A stretch of 64,000 bases of DNA from GCA-001856825 sp049965815 (GCA_049965815.1 JBMFVV010000004.1:1-64000), one strand, 5' to 3'; positions 8,840 through 16,877 are shown, numbered from the stretch's first letter. Numbers and translations are program-made. Notes: a model not told the origin generated them from the letters alone.

Positions 8840-9357
8840 AATTTGATGCCATAGTTTCAATAGACCTGATAAATGATTTTGTCACCGGAAAACTTGGGCG
8901 TCCCAAGTTCAAGAAAGTGGTAAAAACAACCAGAGAATTGATAGAAGAGACTGGGAAGCCTGCTATTCTTGTTCAAGACTCACACTCTAAGGGTGATCCT
9001 GAAATCAGGATCTGGGGATACCACGCCATGGAGGGGGAGCAGGGGTCGGAGACGGTACCGGATCTGGAAGGGATGGGGTATGTGATAAGGAAACATACAT
9101 ACGACGCCTTTTTCAATACAAATTTAGAGGATATCCTTGTTGAGAAAGGTGCGAAGAGAGTAGTATTTTGTGGATTGGTTACTGATATATGCATCGTTCA
9201 TTCAGTTGCCTCAGCTTTTTTTAGAGGATTCCGTCCAATAATTGTTGAAGAATGTACAGATACATATTCTCCAACAGAGAAGAAAAGAGTCCTTGAATAT
9301 ATGAAGAAGAATTATGGAGCAAAAATAATATCTCTCAGGGATATCCTGCCAAAATGA
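8830..9357 (+). CDS. pncA: Nicotinamidase (isochorismatase superfamily)
   Basis: The product is 175 residues. The cysteine hydrolase triad is visible: Asp in VSIDLINDF, Lys in VIRKHTYDAFF and nucleophile Cys in VTDICIVHSV. A metal-binding Asp-x-His (QDSHSKGD) with a further His in WGYHAMEGEQG separates nicotinamidases from metal-free relatives. It deamidates nicotinamide to nicotinate. The next gene, overlapping by 4 nt, encodes nicotinate phosphoribosyltransferase, so the pair forms the salvage route to NAD. It overlaps cysS by 10 nt. Confidence 0.88.
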   Translation: MVVKFDAIVSIDLINDFVTGKLGRPKFKKVVKTTRELIEETGKPAILVQDSHSKGDPEIRIWGYHAMEGEQGSETVPDLEGMGYVIRKHTYDAFFNTNLEDILVEKGAKRVVFCGLVTDICIVHSVASAFFRGFRPIIVEECTDTYSPTEKKRVLEYMKKNYGAKIISLRDILPK

Positions 9358-10517
9358 AGAATATAGCTTCCGTTGAGGAAATCACAAATCTGAAGACTAC
9401 AGACATTTATTTCATCAGGGCTAGAGAGGTCTTAAAGAAGATAGGTTTCAATCCTAGGGTCGTGATGGAAATCACGTGTTCCTCAAGGGAACTTCCTTGG
9501 ATTACCCTTTCAGGGCTAGACGACCTTACTGATCTACTGGAAGGGGCAAATGTGGATGTGTATTCTCTTCCTGAAGGGACTGTTTTCCCTCCCAGAGACA
9601 TGAGAGGGATACCAATTCCTGCAGTTAAGGTAGTTGGCAAATATCTTGATTTTGGTATGCTTGAGACTCCAATGCTGGGCTCATTATCACAGGCATCAGG
9701 CATTGCCACTAAGGCGTCATTCTTCAAGAAAAGAATTGGAGAACTCCCGCTACTTTCGTTTGGAGTACGAAGAATGCATCCGGCTTTAGCCCCCCTTATA
9801 GATAGAAACTCATACATCGGTGGTTGTGACAAGGTATCAAGCATAATTGGTGCTGAAAGGATATCAAAGAAGGCAGAAGGTACCATGCCACATTCCCTTC
9901 TACTATTGCTAGGAGAAGAAAGGGGGTGGAAGTTATATGATGAAGTTACAGAGAAGGGAACACCTAGAATTGCTCTAGTGGACACTTACGGGGACGAAAA
10001 GGAATCATCAATTAGGGCGGCTGAAACGATCAAGGGGCTCAATGCGGTGAGATTAGATACTCCCTCTTCGAGACGTGGCAATTTCCCGGACATAGTGAGA
10101 GAGGTAAGATGGGAACTGGACCGCAGGGGAAAGAAGGACGTCGGGATCATAGTTTCTGGTGGAATCAAGGAGGAAGACATAGAAGGGCTCAAGAAGGCTG
10201 GTGCTTCAGGATTCGGGGTAGGTACAGCAATCTCGAGTGCAGCAGCAGTTGATTTCGCGATGGACATAGTAAAGATTGAAGGACGTGACAAGACGAAAAA
10301 GGGAAAATTCTCCGGGGATAAGAATGTGTTCAGATGCAAGAAGTGTCATTCATACCTGGTGTCAACAAACGCAAAGGAGAAGTGCCCTGTAGATGGAAGT
10401 CAGATGGAAAGTTTATTCCAGAAAATAGTAGAGAAGGGGAAAGTAATCTATAAAGAAGACATAGACGGCACCAGAAAATCTGTCATGGAACAGCTTGGGT
10501 GGTACCAATTATCCTAG
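9354..10517 (+). CDS. pncB: Nicotinate phosphoribosyltransferase with C-terminal zinc-knuckle region
   Basis: This 387-residue enzyme makes nicotinate mononucleotide from nicotinate and PRPP. The type II PRTase fold shows LLSFGVRRMHPALAPLIDRN near residue 135, a DTYGDE segment, RLDTPSSRRG, and the phosphate-binding IIVSGGIKEEDI and GFGVGTAIS. The C-terminus adds a CxxC-(x13)-C zinc-knuckle-like segment (FRCKKCHSYLVS...KEKCPVDG, about residues 324-348). This is as I recall for the Thermoplasma acidophilum enzyme. It overlaps pncA by 4 nt and pcp by 19 nt. Confidence 0.92.
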   Translation: MKNIASVEEITNLKTTDIYFIRAREVLKKIGFNPRVVMEITCSSRELPWITLSGLDDLTDLLEGANVDVYSLPEGTVFPPRDMRGIPIPAVKVVGKYLDFGMLETPMLGSLSQASGIATKASFFKKRIGELPLLSFGVRRMHPALAPLIDRNSYIGGCDKVSSIIGAERISKKAEGTMPHSLLLLLGEERGWKLYDEVTEKGTPRIALVDTYGDEKESSIRAAETIKGLNAVRLDTPSSRRGNFPDIVREVRWELDRRGKKDVGIIVSGGIKEEDIEGLKKAGASGFGVGTAISSAAAVDFAMDIVKIEGRDKTKKGKFSGDKNVFRCKKCHSYLVSTNAKEKCPVDGSQMESLFQKIVEKGKVIYKEDIDGTRKSVMEQLGWYQLS

Positions 10518-11083
10518 TAACAGGCTTCAAACCTTATTCGATCTTCAAGAGGAATCCTTCAGGTGAGATTGCCGAGCTTCTGAACGGATCATATTTCAAG
10601 GGGATTGAAGTCGTTGGACTAGCTTTAGAAGTAAAACATTCTGAGATAGAGAAGAGATTCAGACAAGAACTGGAAAGAGGATACGATATCATAATCAACA
10701 CTGGTTTGTCACCAGGACGTAGCGTTATAGGCATTGAAAAGATAGCTGTCAACTGGCAAGGTGATTCTAAAGACGAAGAGGGAAAGTTATCGAAGCCAGG
10801 AAGAATCATTGAAGAGGCTCCAGATGGTATGTTTTCAAGGCTACCCGTAGAGGATATACTTCATTCACTGAGGTCTTCAAAAATTCCATCAGAAATTTCG
10901 TTTTCCGCTGGTACGTTCCTCTGCAACAAGATATTCTTCTATTCGCTTTACTATTCATCTGCAAGGGCAGGTTTTATCCATTTCCCCGTTGACTCAGAAA
11001 GTTCGCTTGATGGAAAATACCCTACAATGATAATTGACTTTATGATCAAATCCGTAGAAATGGCGATTCAGAAAACAATATGA
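10499..11083 (+). CDS. pcp: Pyroglutamyl-peptidase I (C15 family)
   Basis: The protein has 194 residues and removes N-terminal pyroglutamate from peptides. It begins ILVTGFKPYSIFKRNPS, the C15 family N-terminus. The catalytic Cys lies in GTFLCNKIFFYSLY (near residue 143), the His in FIHFPV, and the likely Glu in GIEKIAVNW. The start is GTG at 10499, inside the end of pncB; the 19-nt overlap suggests translational coupling. It is the last gene of the cysS operon, and its link to cofactor salvage is not obvious. It converges on rpl40e with a gap of 2 nt. Confidence 0.9.
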   Translation: MVPIILVTGFKPYSIFKRNPSGEIAELLNGSYFKGIEVVGLALEVKHSEIEKRFRQELERGYDIIINTGLSPGRSVIGIEKIAVNWQGDSKDEEGKLSKPGRIIEEAPDGMFSRLPVEDILHSLRSSKIPSEISFSAGTFLCNKIFFYSLYYSSARAGFIHFPVDSESSLDGKYPTMIIDFMIKSVEMAIQKTI

Positions 11084-11085
11084 CC

Positions 11086-11235
11086 TTACTGTCCGCCCCT
11101 CTTTTCCTTAGCCTTCATTCTAAGTTCGTGGCTACCGCACTTCCTGCACGTTGTAGCCCTTATTGGGTTTGAAGCGTAGCAGTGCATGCATATCTTCTTG
11201 TTGAATATTCTATCGATTGCTTCTTTGAAAGGCAT
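11086..11235 (-). CDS. rpl40e: Ribosomal protein L40e
   Basis: This short gene gives 49 residues with four cysteines in the zinc-ribbon pattern C-x2-C-x10-C-x2-C: KKICMHCYASNPIRATTCRK, then CGSHELR. The N-terminus MPFKEAIDRIFNKK and the basic tail KEKRGGQ fit archaeal eL40. On the minus strand TTTATATAG lies about 27 nt before the ATG, so the mRNA is probably leaderless. It ends 2 nt from the pcp stop. Confidence 0.92.
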   Translation of the reverse strand: MPFKEAIDRIFNKKICMHCYASNPIRATTCRKCGSHELRMKAKEKRGGQ

Positions 11236-11271
11236 TCGTTCGTAATTAACACTCTATATAAATTCTCTTCC

Positions 11272-11442
11272 ATGAGGAGTAACTGGTCCGAATTTAATCC
11301 CAAGAAAGATCATGTGTTGAAGTCAGGACATCGCGGGGAGAGAGTGCCAGTCAAACAGAGACAGGTTGGAAAGAAGTATGCTATACTATCAGAATGCTTG
11401 ATTCTTGAGCTGGCGAATTTGGCTAGGGAGCTGATGACCTAA
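11272..11442 (+). CDS. Possible small basic protein, 56 residues, unrecognised
   Basis: From the ATG at 11272 the frame gives a 56-residue basic protein with a DHVLKSGHRGERVPVKQRQ segment and a helical end ECLILELANLARELM. The frame stays open upstream to 11182, but that part is antisense to rpl40e and is not credible. A TATA-like CTATATAAA lies at about 11252-11260, too close for a leaderless start at 11272. The stop is 2 nt before the long hairpin at 11445. Just beyond, another frame reads protein-like (about 11462-11580, including DEIADSIGSAIESLF). The region might therefore be a decayed helix-turn-helix gene. I do not recognise it. Confidence 0.35.
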   Translation: MRSNWSEFNPKKDHVLKSGHRGERVPVKQRQVGKKYAILSECLILELANLARELMT

Positions 11443-11444
11443 TA

Positions 11445-11535
11445 ATCTTACCCATTTCATGAACTTACGGAAGAAGGGATGAAATTGCGGATTCTATCGG
11501 GTCTGCAATTGAAAGTTTATTCAAATGGGTAAGAT
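11445..11535 (+). ncRNA. Long imperfect hairpin, candidate structured RNA upstream of APC permease
   Basis: Three nested helices can be paired by hand. The outer helix is 13 perfect pairs, ATCTTACCCATTT (11445-11457) with AAATGGGTAAGAT (11523-11535). A 1 by 2 internal loop follows, then 8 pairs, ATGAACTT (11459-11466) with AAGTTTAT (11513-11520, one G-T). An asymmetric purine-rich loop (16 by 2 nt, 11467-11482) follows. The top is 12 pairs, AATTGCGGATTC (11483-11494) with GGGTCTGCAATT (11499-11510), three wobbles, closed by a 4-nt loop. About 33 pairs in 91 nt is far beyond the background of this window. It ends 44 nt before the permease GTG, so a cis-acting leader RNA is the first guess. A small palindromic element is the alternative. 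Confidence 0.5.
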
Positions 11536-11579
11536 CTGTAGAGGGAAAACGATATTACTTTCGCCTAAATGACTGGCTA

Positions 11580-12944
11580 GTGGAAAAGAGAGTAACTTTT
11601 TCTGGCTCTTTCATGCAGTCATTCACTTCTATAGGTCCCATGTTGGATATAGTCGCACTGTTCTCAGCAATTGCGGTCTATTCAGGTCCATACCTGGGGA
11701 TAGTAATGCTAATATCGTTCTTTTCAGCCATGACGACAGTATATGTTATCTGGAATCTTTCAAAACGTTTCCAATCTAACGGCGGATATTATCTATTTGC
11801 AGGTAAGACTCTAGGAAAGGGGTCAGGAATATTCGTTTCCATGGTCTATGCAGGATATGCTTTACTTGTGATCCCTAATATAGCTCTATTCGCCTCATTC
11901 TTCATACTGCATCTCGTACCACTGGGCACCCAATTTTCTACCTTGCTAAGTTACCTCGTACCGCTGATATTCCTACTTTTTCTTTTTGGCATAATTTCTC
12001 AGGGGCTGGGAACGTCTATAAAGTACACTGTAGGCGCTGGAATGACAGAACTTGTTTTCGTCATTGTTCTTGACATTTTGTTCCTTAAGAATGCAACCAC
12101 TTTTTCATTCCCGTTAATACCAGCCAATTTATCTGGAGTTTATTCGGTGTTCAGCGGTGTTGTTTTTGGAATTCTTGCCTTTGCCGGTATGGAGTCTCCA
12201 GTATATCTTTCTGAAAATACTAGGCAAAGTGGCTCTGTTGTCCCCAAAGCATTAGTCTATTCCTATCTAGCAACCGGGGTATTGCTCGTTATTTCAGCAT
12301 TTTCTATAATGGCTTTTCTGGGACTAAACGGCTTATCAACCTATTCATCCAATCCATTCTTTGTTGACAGTTCGGTTCATGCTGCTTTTGGAACAACCGT
12401 ATACGCACTCTTTGCAATTCTGGCTGTTTTAAGCTCGATGAATCTATCTGTAGCATATTCTAACTCAGTTCTAAACGAAATTAGAAGAATGGGTGAGGAT
12501 GGGATACTGTCAAGAATCACCATACTAAAAAAGAGACCAATTCTATTCTTCGTGCTTCTTGAAACTACCGTAATAGTAGTCACAAACTTTTTCCTCGGTA
12601 ATTTTCTAGGTTTCATAGTAATTGCCGCAGTTGTGTCGTTCTCTTATATGACTATACAGCTTATGGGAGGTCTCTCCCTGCTTAAATTGACAGTAAAATC
12701 AAAGGAGAAAAAGGCTCTGATTGTTTCGTTAGTATCTTTATTGGTCATAGGAATAACTGTTGTATTCTCTTCTATAGCGGATTTGTCACCAGGAAGTCCT
12801 ACAAGGTCATCTATTATTATTTTCATTGCGATTGTCATTGCATCTGTTTTCGTTTCATATCTGGGAAGAACTAAGTTGCGAGAATGGTACGATGGAATCC
12901 ATATGTTGAATAACCTTGACGAAAAGGAAGCTGAGAGCCACTAA
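11580..12944 (+). CDS. APC-family amino acid permease
   Basis: The 454-residue protein has about twelve predicted membrane helices. Its N-terminus (TFSGSFMQSFTSIGPMLDI, then a helix) and the AFAGMESPVYLSENTRQSG segment near residue 200 are typical of the amino acid-polyamine-organocation superfamily. It probably imports an amino acid or amine with protons; the substrate cannot be told. The start is GTG at 11580. The frame is open upstream to about 11465 without a standard ATG. A long hairpin sits 44 nt upstream and may regulate it. It converges on tRNA-Thr with 4 nt between. Confidence 0.85.
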   Translation: MEKRVTFSGSFMQSFTSIGPMLDIVALFSAIAVYSGPYLGIVMLISFFSAMTTVYVIWNLSKRFQSNGGYYLFAGKTLGKGSGIFVSMVYAGYALLVIPNIALFASFFILHLVPLGTQFSTLLSYLVPLIFLLFLFGIISQGLGTSIKYTVGAGMTELVFVIVLDILFLKNATTFSFPLIPANLSGVYSVFSGVVFGILAFAGMESPVYLSENTRQSGSVVPKALVYSYLATGVLLVISAFSIMAFLGLNGLSTYSSNPFFVDSSVHAAFGTTVYALFAILAVLSSMNLSVAYSNSVLNEIRRMGEDGILSRITILKKRPILFFVLLETTVIVVTNFFLGNFLGFIVIAAVVSFSYMTIQLMGGLSLLKLTVKSKEKKALIVSLVSLLVIGITVVFSSIADLSPGSPTRSSIIIFIAIVIASVFVSYLGRTKLREWYDGIHMLNNLDEKEAESH

Positions 12945-12948
12945 AAAA

Positions 12949-13020
12949 GCCACCGGAGGGAATCGAGCCCCCGACCTGCTGATTACAAATCAGCTGCTCT
13001 TCCGACTGAGCTACGGTGGC
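12949..13020 (-). tRNA. tRNA-Thr (anticodon TGT)
   Basis: The 72-nt minus-strand sequence folds as a standard cloverleaf. The acceptor GCCACCG pairs with CGGTGGC, the D arm is GCTC/GAGC, the anticodon stem CTGAT/ATCAG encloses loop TTTGTAA (anticodon TGT), and the T arm holds GGCTCGATTCC. CCA is not encoded and there is no intron. Confidence 0.96.
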
Positions 13021-13397
13021 ACTTGTAGGACTTCTTTACATCTTCCGATTATTTTATCCTTTCCGGTAAAATTTTGAAAGGTATATATGTTTTTAACTTT
13101 CTGAGCGGTCTCCTAGAGCATTTTATATTTCGAATTTGAATCCCCGCACTTTCTAATATGTACACAGATTAATTTTCTCAAGAATAATTGTCTCATCAGT
13201 CGTGAATATTATAGAACATACCTGTAATAGTTTGGTATTTCCTAGACTGAATGAAATTAGGTGTTTCAAATATTGCACATAGTCAGATGTGATAGACTTC
13301 AAAGGATTATACAGTAACACAAATTCTCATCTCCTATAGGAGACATTCTCTGCGACAAATGGTTTTAATCTGGCCTAACCGTCATTACTTCTGCCAG
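13021..13397. other. Intergenic region, no gene seen
   Basis: About 377 bases carry the tRNA-Thr promoter (an AT-rich GATAAAATAATC on the minus strand roughly 30 nt upstream) and no convincing ORF. A perfect 14-bp palindrome, TCTCCTATAGGAGA, lies at 13330-13343, about 55 nt beyond the stop of the minus-strand membrane protein. It could act as an operator or a transcript end structure. Confidence 0.45.
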
Positions 13398-14000
13398 TTA
13401 GAATTTCAAGAACAGGTTACCAGTTGCTATATTTGCCATGACAAATATTATTGCGAACTGGAAAGCTGCCTGTACTCCAGAAAGTCTGAAATTGATTAGT
13501 GCAAGTCTTGAAATCTTTTTTGGGTCAGGCTTGTCTTTCCTGAGTTCAAAGAATATTCTCAGTTCGTTTGGCAGGAATATTGCAAATCCTTGTATCACCA
13601 AAATTATAACAATGATCCCTGCCAATATAATTACTGGATATCTGATATTGAATATACCCTCATATGCAGCAAGGTAAATGCCTGCAGTTATCGCAAGAGA
13701 TGCAATTGTAGGCATGAAGAAAAGCATCATTGGCACCAGCCTCCTTATGAACTCTATTCTTGCGCCAACTGACATTTTAATCATAACCCTTGATAGGATT
13801 AATCCCATGAACAGGTCTATACCTGTCCAGGTACCGCCAAGAAGAACATGAGTATAATCCATAATGGTCAGATTCCTTACCCACAGCACGATAATCACCA
13901 ATATAGTGGGTATGATGACTATTAGGGAGGAAGCCGGTTTCACGATTCTCTTGTCTTCTTCGGCAGATTTTTCCATCGATGTAAATTTTTTAGTGTACAT
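13398..14000 (-). CDS. Conserved-looking membrane protein with HxxxGxxWxG motif
   Basis: This 200-residue protein has five predicted membrane segments (about 25-43, 48-71, 89-113, 119-144 and 172-196). The second segment contains THVLLGGTWTGIDLFMG, an H-x4-G-x-W-x-G-like signature seen in several heme-associated or CopD-like membrane families. Between segments 4 and 5 is a charged loop (ELRIFFELRKDKPDPKK). I cannot name a family with confidence. It is divergent from the secreted beta-helix protein across a 65-bp gap that holds a TTTTACGTAAAA palindrome, so the two may be co-regulated. Confidence 0.7.
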   Translation of the reverse strand: MYTKKFTSMEKSAEEDKRIVKPASSLIVIIPTILVIIVLWVRNLTIMDYTHVLLGGTWTGIDLFMGLILSRVMIKMSVGARIEFIRRLVPMMLFFMPTIASLAITAGIYLAAYEGIFNIRYPVIILAGIIVIILVIQGFAIFLPNELRIFFELRKDKPDPKKISRLALINFRLSGVQAAFQFAIIFVMANIATGNLFLKF

Positions 14001-14010
14001 TAACTCTTAC

Positions 14011-14022
14011 TTTTACGTAAAA
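14011..14022. promoter_or_regulatory. Palindrome TTTTACGTAAAA in a divergent promoter
   Basis: A perfect 12-bp palindrome sits in the 65-bp gap between the divergent membrane protein (start 14000) and the secreted protein (start 14066), followed by a partial copy TTCGTAAAA (14023-14031). Its place suggests a shared operator. The regulator is not known, and AT-rich palindromes also arise by chance. Confidence 0.35.
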
Positions 14023-14065
14023 TTCGTAAAACCATCAGTTATTTACCCGTAACTCATAAAAAATC

Positions 14066-15178
14066 ATGAGAAAGGCAATTAAAGTGGCAACTATAGCAAT
14101 TGCATTGCTTGTGGCCTCAATGGCACTCTTTGCAACAACTTCTGTAGCGAATGCACAGAGCCCCAGCTCTGGCTCAATAGGAATAGGGAATCTGACTGCC
14201 AAAGTAATAGCATACTCTGGTGAGGTGATTACGGGGCAAGTAGATGCAACAGGTTACACATTCGGTGTTTATATAGGTCCAGGTGTCACAGATGTGCTGA
14301 TATACCATGCCCACATATACGGAGCTTCTGATCATGGAGTCATTGCTGTTGACACTTCAGGCATATCTGTGATGTACAGTAACATCAGCAACAATGTTCA
14401 GCATGCAGATCCAGCAATACCAGACAACAAGGAAGTTGGATTCTACGGAGTCTCAAACTCATACATTGTGGGCAACAGAATAACAGGAAGCGCAGGTGAC
14501 GGGGGAATCTCTGTATATAGCAGCTCTTCCCTAGTACCAACTGGCCTTCCAATACCTGACGTCAATGCGAGCGGAGACAACAACTTCATAGCAGACAACT
14601 ATGTTGCTAATGATTCGCGGGGATGTGGCATTGTGGTTGCCGCCTGGGGTCCCGGCCAGACAGTTGCCAACAACTGGGTATTCAACAACGTAGTAATGGG
14701 CGATTTCCTTACTTCGCACGGACCAACAGGGTTTAGCGTTGGAACCATAGTAGTAGCGGCCGACTTCCCATTTTCGTCCGCGGTGGACAACGTTGTACTT
14801 GACAACACGGTCATCGGAGGACTTGAAGACGGAATAATAGTGAATGCGCAAGCGCCAGGAGCAGCAGACATAGGTAATGAAATAGCCGGTAACTACGTAA
14901 AGCTAGGAGCATTCCAAAGACTGAACAATCCACCGTTCGACAATGCATCTGATCTCAATCTTGCCCCAGCTCCAAATGGCATTGCGATATATGCAAACCT
15001 CATTCCGCAAACTGAGAAGCCTGCGCCTCCGATTGCACAGGGAAATACGGTGATTGACAACACTATAGTAGACGAAGCAATTGGTATCTGGGTAGCAAAT
15101 GCAAACAATGGAGCCTACATAGGCAACATTTTCCAGAACGTCTCAGTAAACTTTCAATCATTCAGCGGTGTCGGGTAA
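14066..15178 (+). CDS. Secreted right-handed beta-helix protein
   Basis: The 370-residue protein has a clear signal peptide: basic MRKAIK, a hydrophobic core and SVANAQ as cleavage site near residue 30. The mature part is built from repeated short strands with Asn/Gly turns, such as ISVMYSNISNN, SYIVGNRITGS, NFIADNYVAND, NVVLDNTVIGG and GNTVIDNTIVDE. This is the pattern of PbH1 parallel beta-helix repeats. Such folds occur in polysaccharide lyases, surface layers and adhesins. No catalytic motif or membrane anchor is evident, so it is probably released or loosely attached to the cell surface. Codon use looks smooth, as in a well expressed gene. The IS to the right begins about 55 nt past its stop. 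Confidence 0.7.
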   Translation: MRKAIKVATIAIALLVASMALFATTSVANAQSPSSGSIGIGNLTAKVIAYSGEVITGQVDATGYTFGVYIGPGVTDVLIYHAHIYGASDHGVIAVDTSGISVMYSNISNNVQHADPAIPDNKEVGFYGVSNSYIVGNRITGSAGDGGISVYSSSSLVPTGLPIPDVNASGDNNFIADNYVANDSRGCGIVVAAWGPGQTVANNWVFNNVVMGDFLTSHGPTGFSVGTIVVAADFPFSSAVDNVVLDNTVIGGLEDGIIVNAQAPGAADIGNEIAGNYVKLGAFQRLNNPPFDNASDLNLAPAPNGIAIYANLIPQTEKPAPPIAQGNTVIDNTIVDEAIGIWVANANNGAYIGNIFQNVSVNFQSFSGVG

Positions 15179-15231
15179 TCTTCCAAATTATCTCCTTTTT
15201 ACTACTATCTTATTTTCTTTTTCTATTCTTT

Positions 15232-16877
15232 CTAACCTGACTTCGCCCTTTAGTACTACTACACTTTTCTCGTGACAAAGTATTTTACCAATCCTGGTAC
15301 CAAAAAGTTTTATATGGATTGTAGTGGTATTTGTACTACATGACCTATATCAGAAGACAGGTCAAGAATGGTCATACCTACCTGAGCAGGGTGCGTTCGT
15401 ACAGGGACAGGGAGACCGGGAAGGTGAAGCAGGAGGTGACCTATATAGGGAAGGAGGTAGGGAAGGATGGTAAGAAGACGCTCATACCGCCTGTGGACCG
15501 CAGAACGGTGCGGCGTGTTCTTGATTCCGCGGGATACATCATGTACCTCCAGGCTCTGGATAACGGATTCCTTGCCAATTACGAGGACGCTCTCCTGGGA
15601 ATAACGAACATCAGGGATGCAGCAAAGAAGATACTTATGCTTGCAGCGGAAACTATTGCAGGACCGGATCATTCAATCCACCTGCATGCAGGCATTCCGG
15701 AGCTGAAGGAGAAGGAGATCAGGGACGTGGTTGAGCTGGTCGGAATGAAGGACCCTGACATTGCATCCATACTGGAGAGATCAATGGCAGCTGACCTTGT
15801 AAGGGAATTCGGATCATCCGGGATAGTCTATGACCTGAGTGCAATAAGGTACTATGGATCAAGCAATGACCTAGCAAGGTACGGCCACTATTACCATATG
15901 AATGGAGAGAACAGGGAGATAAACTTCGTTCTGGCTGTAACAAGGAGGCATGGCATCCCCATACACTTCAGGACCATAGCGGGCAACGTACCATCAGTAT
16001 CCACCATCCATACATTCTCCGGCGAACTTAAGGACTACGGAATACTCACCACAATCATAGTCATCGACAGAGGGTTCTACAGCGCGGATAATCTCGATGA
16101 TCTCAGGGATTACAGTGTCATTGGCGCTCTCCCTTCTTCGCTCTCCGTCCATGATGAACTGATACACAGATCGAGGGACATTGAGAACTCCCGCAACTAC
16201 ATACAGTACCATGGCGAGACCATATTCCACAGGGAGGAGGGGATGAGGGGAAGGAGATACATCGTCTATTTCTCCCCTCGTCTAAGATCACAGAGACTGG
16301 AATCGTTCTATTCACAGCTTGCGGAGAAGGAAACATTCCTCAACGACATGATGATGAAGGGATTCCGCTCTAAGAGTGAAATGATAGGAACAGTAGAATC
16401 TGGACTGAAGGGATTCAGGAATCTTGTTGATATTAAGTATTCAGAACTGACGTTCACATATTCCCTGAAGCACAATGCAATCCAGCGCAGGACGAACACC
16501 TTTGGTTACACAATACTGTTCACCAACACGCAGTTCCCCGCCAGTGAGATACTGAAGATATACAGGGAGAAGGATATAGTGGAGAAAGCGTTCTCACACA
16601 TCAAGCCTAACCTGGAACCGTTCTTCTCAAGAACTGAGGAGGGAACAAGGGCGAAACTGTTCCTGACAATACTTGGCTACACGATGATAGCAATCATGGC
16701 AGCAAAGTGCAACACCACATACAATCAGGTGCTGGAGACGATATCAGGCATCAGGGAAGTTGTTTATGTCAATGGCTCCCATGCGCATGTGGAATACAAT
16801 AAGGAGGAGAGAGAGTTGATGGAAAAGCTGAAAATTGAGTTGTAGTACTAAAAAAGGGCGAAGATAGGTTCTAAGAA
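15232..16877 (+). mobile_element. Complete IS1634/IS4-type insertion sequence
   Basis: An intact transposase gene is bounded by imperfect terminal inverted repeats. The left end reads AACCTGACTTCGCCCTTTAG then TACTAC (about 15235-15260). The right end, reverse-complemented, reads AACCTATCTTCGCCCTTTTT then TAGTACTAC (about 16843-16870). The core TCTTCGCCCTT/ACTTCGCCCTT is the best conserved part. Exact ends and a target duplication cannot be fixed by eye. The element landed just downstream of the beta-helix protein gene without breaking it. Confidence 0.75.
15340..16845 (+). CDS. IS1634/IS4-family DDE transposase
   Basis: The protein is about 501 residues from the ATG at 15340; a TTG at 15331 is also in frame. 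It has an N-terminal basic domain (MTYIRRQVKNGHTYL). The catalytic residues are in IVYDLSAIRYYG (first Asp), TIIVIDRGFYSADN (second Asp) and the YREK signature IYREKDIVEKAFSHIK (Glu). The order and the insertion between the second Asp and Glu fit the IS4/IS1634 group. A TATA-like TTTTATATGG lies about 30 nt upstream, suggesting a leaderless transcript. GTAGT...ACTAC flanks the start as an inverted repeat. No frameshift is seen, so it may be active. Confidence 0.88.
   Translation: MTYIRRQVKNGHTYLSRVRSYRDRETGKVKQEVTYIGKEVGKDGKKTLIPPVDRRTVRRVLDSAGYIMYLQALDNGFLANYEDALLGITNIRDAAKKILMLAAETIAGPDHSIHLHAGIPELKEKEIRDVVELVGMKDPDIASILERSMAADLVREFGSSGIVYDLSAIRYYGSSNDLARYGHYYHMNGENREINFVLAVTRRHGIPIHFRTIAGNVPSVSTIHTFSGELKDYGILTTIIVIDRGFYSADNLDDLRDYSVIGALPSSLSVHDELIHRSRDIENSRNYIQYHGETIFHREEGMRGRRYIVYFSPRLRSQRLESFYSQLAEKETFLNDMMMKGFRSKSEMIGTVESGLKGFRNLVDIKYSELTFTYSLKHNAIQRRTNTFGYTILFTNTQFPASEILKIYREKDIVEKAFSHIKPNLEPFFSRTEEGTRAKLFLTILGYTMIAIMAAKCNTTYNQVLETISGIREVVYVNGSHAHVEYNKEERELMEKLKIEL

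Noticed and set aside
11182..11271. Upstream extension of the 86-codon plus-strand frame
   Set aside because: It lies antisense to the clear rpl40e gene; only the part from 11272 can be considered.
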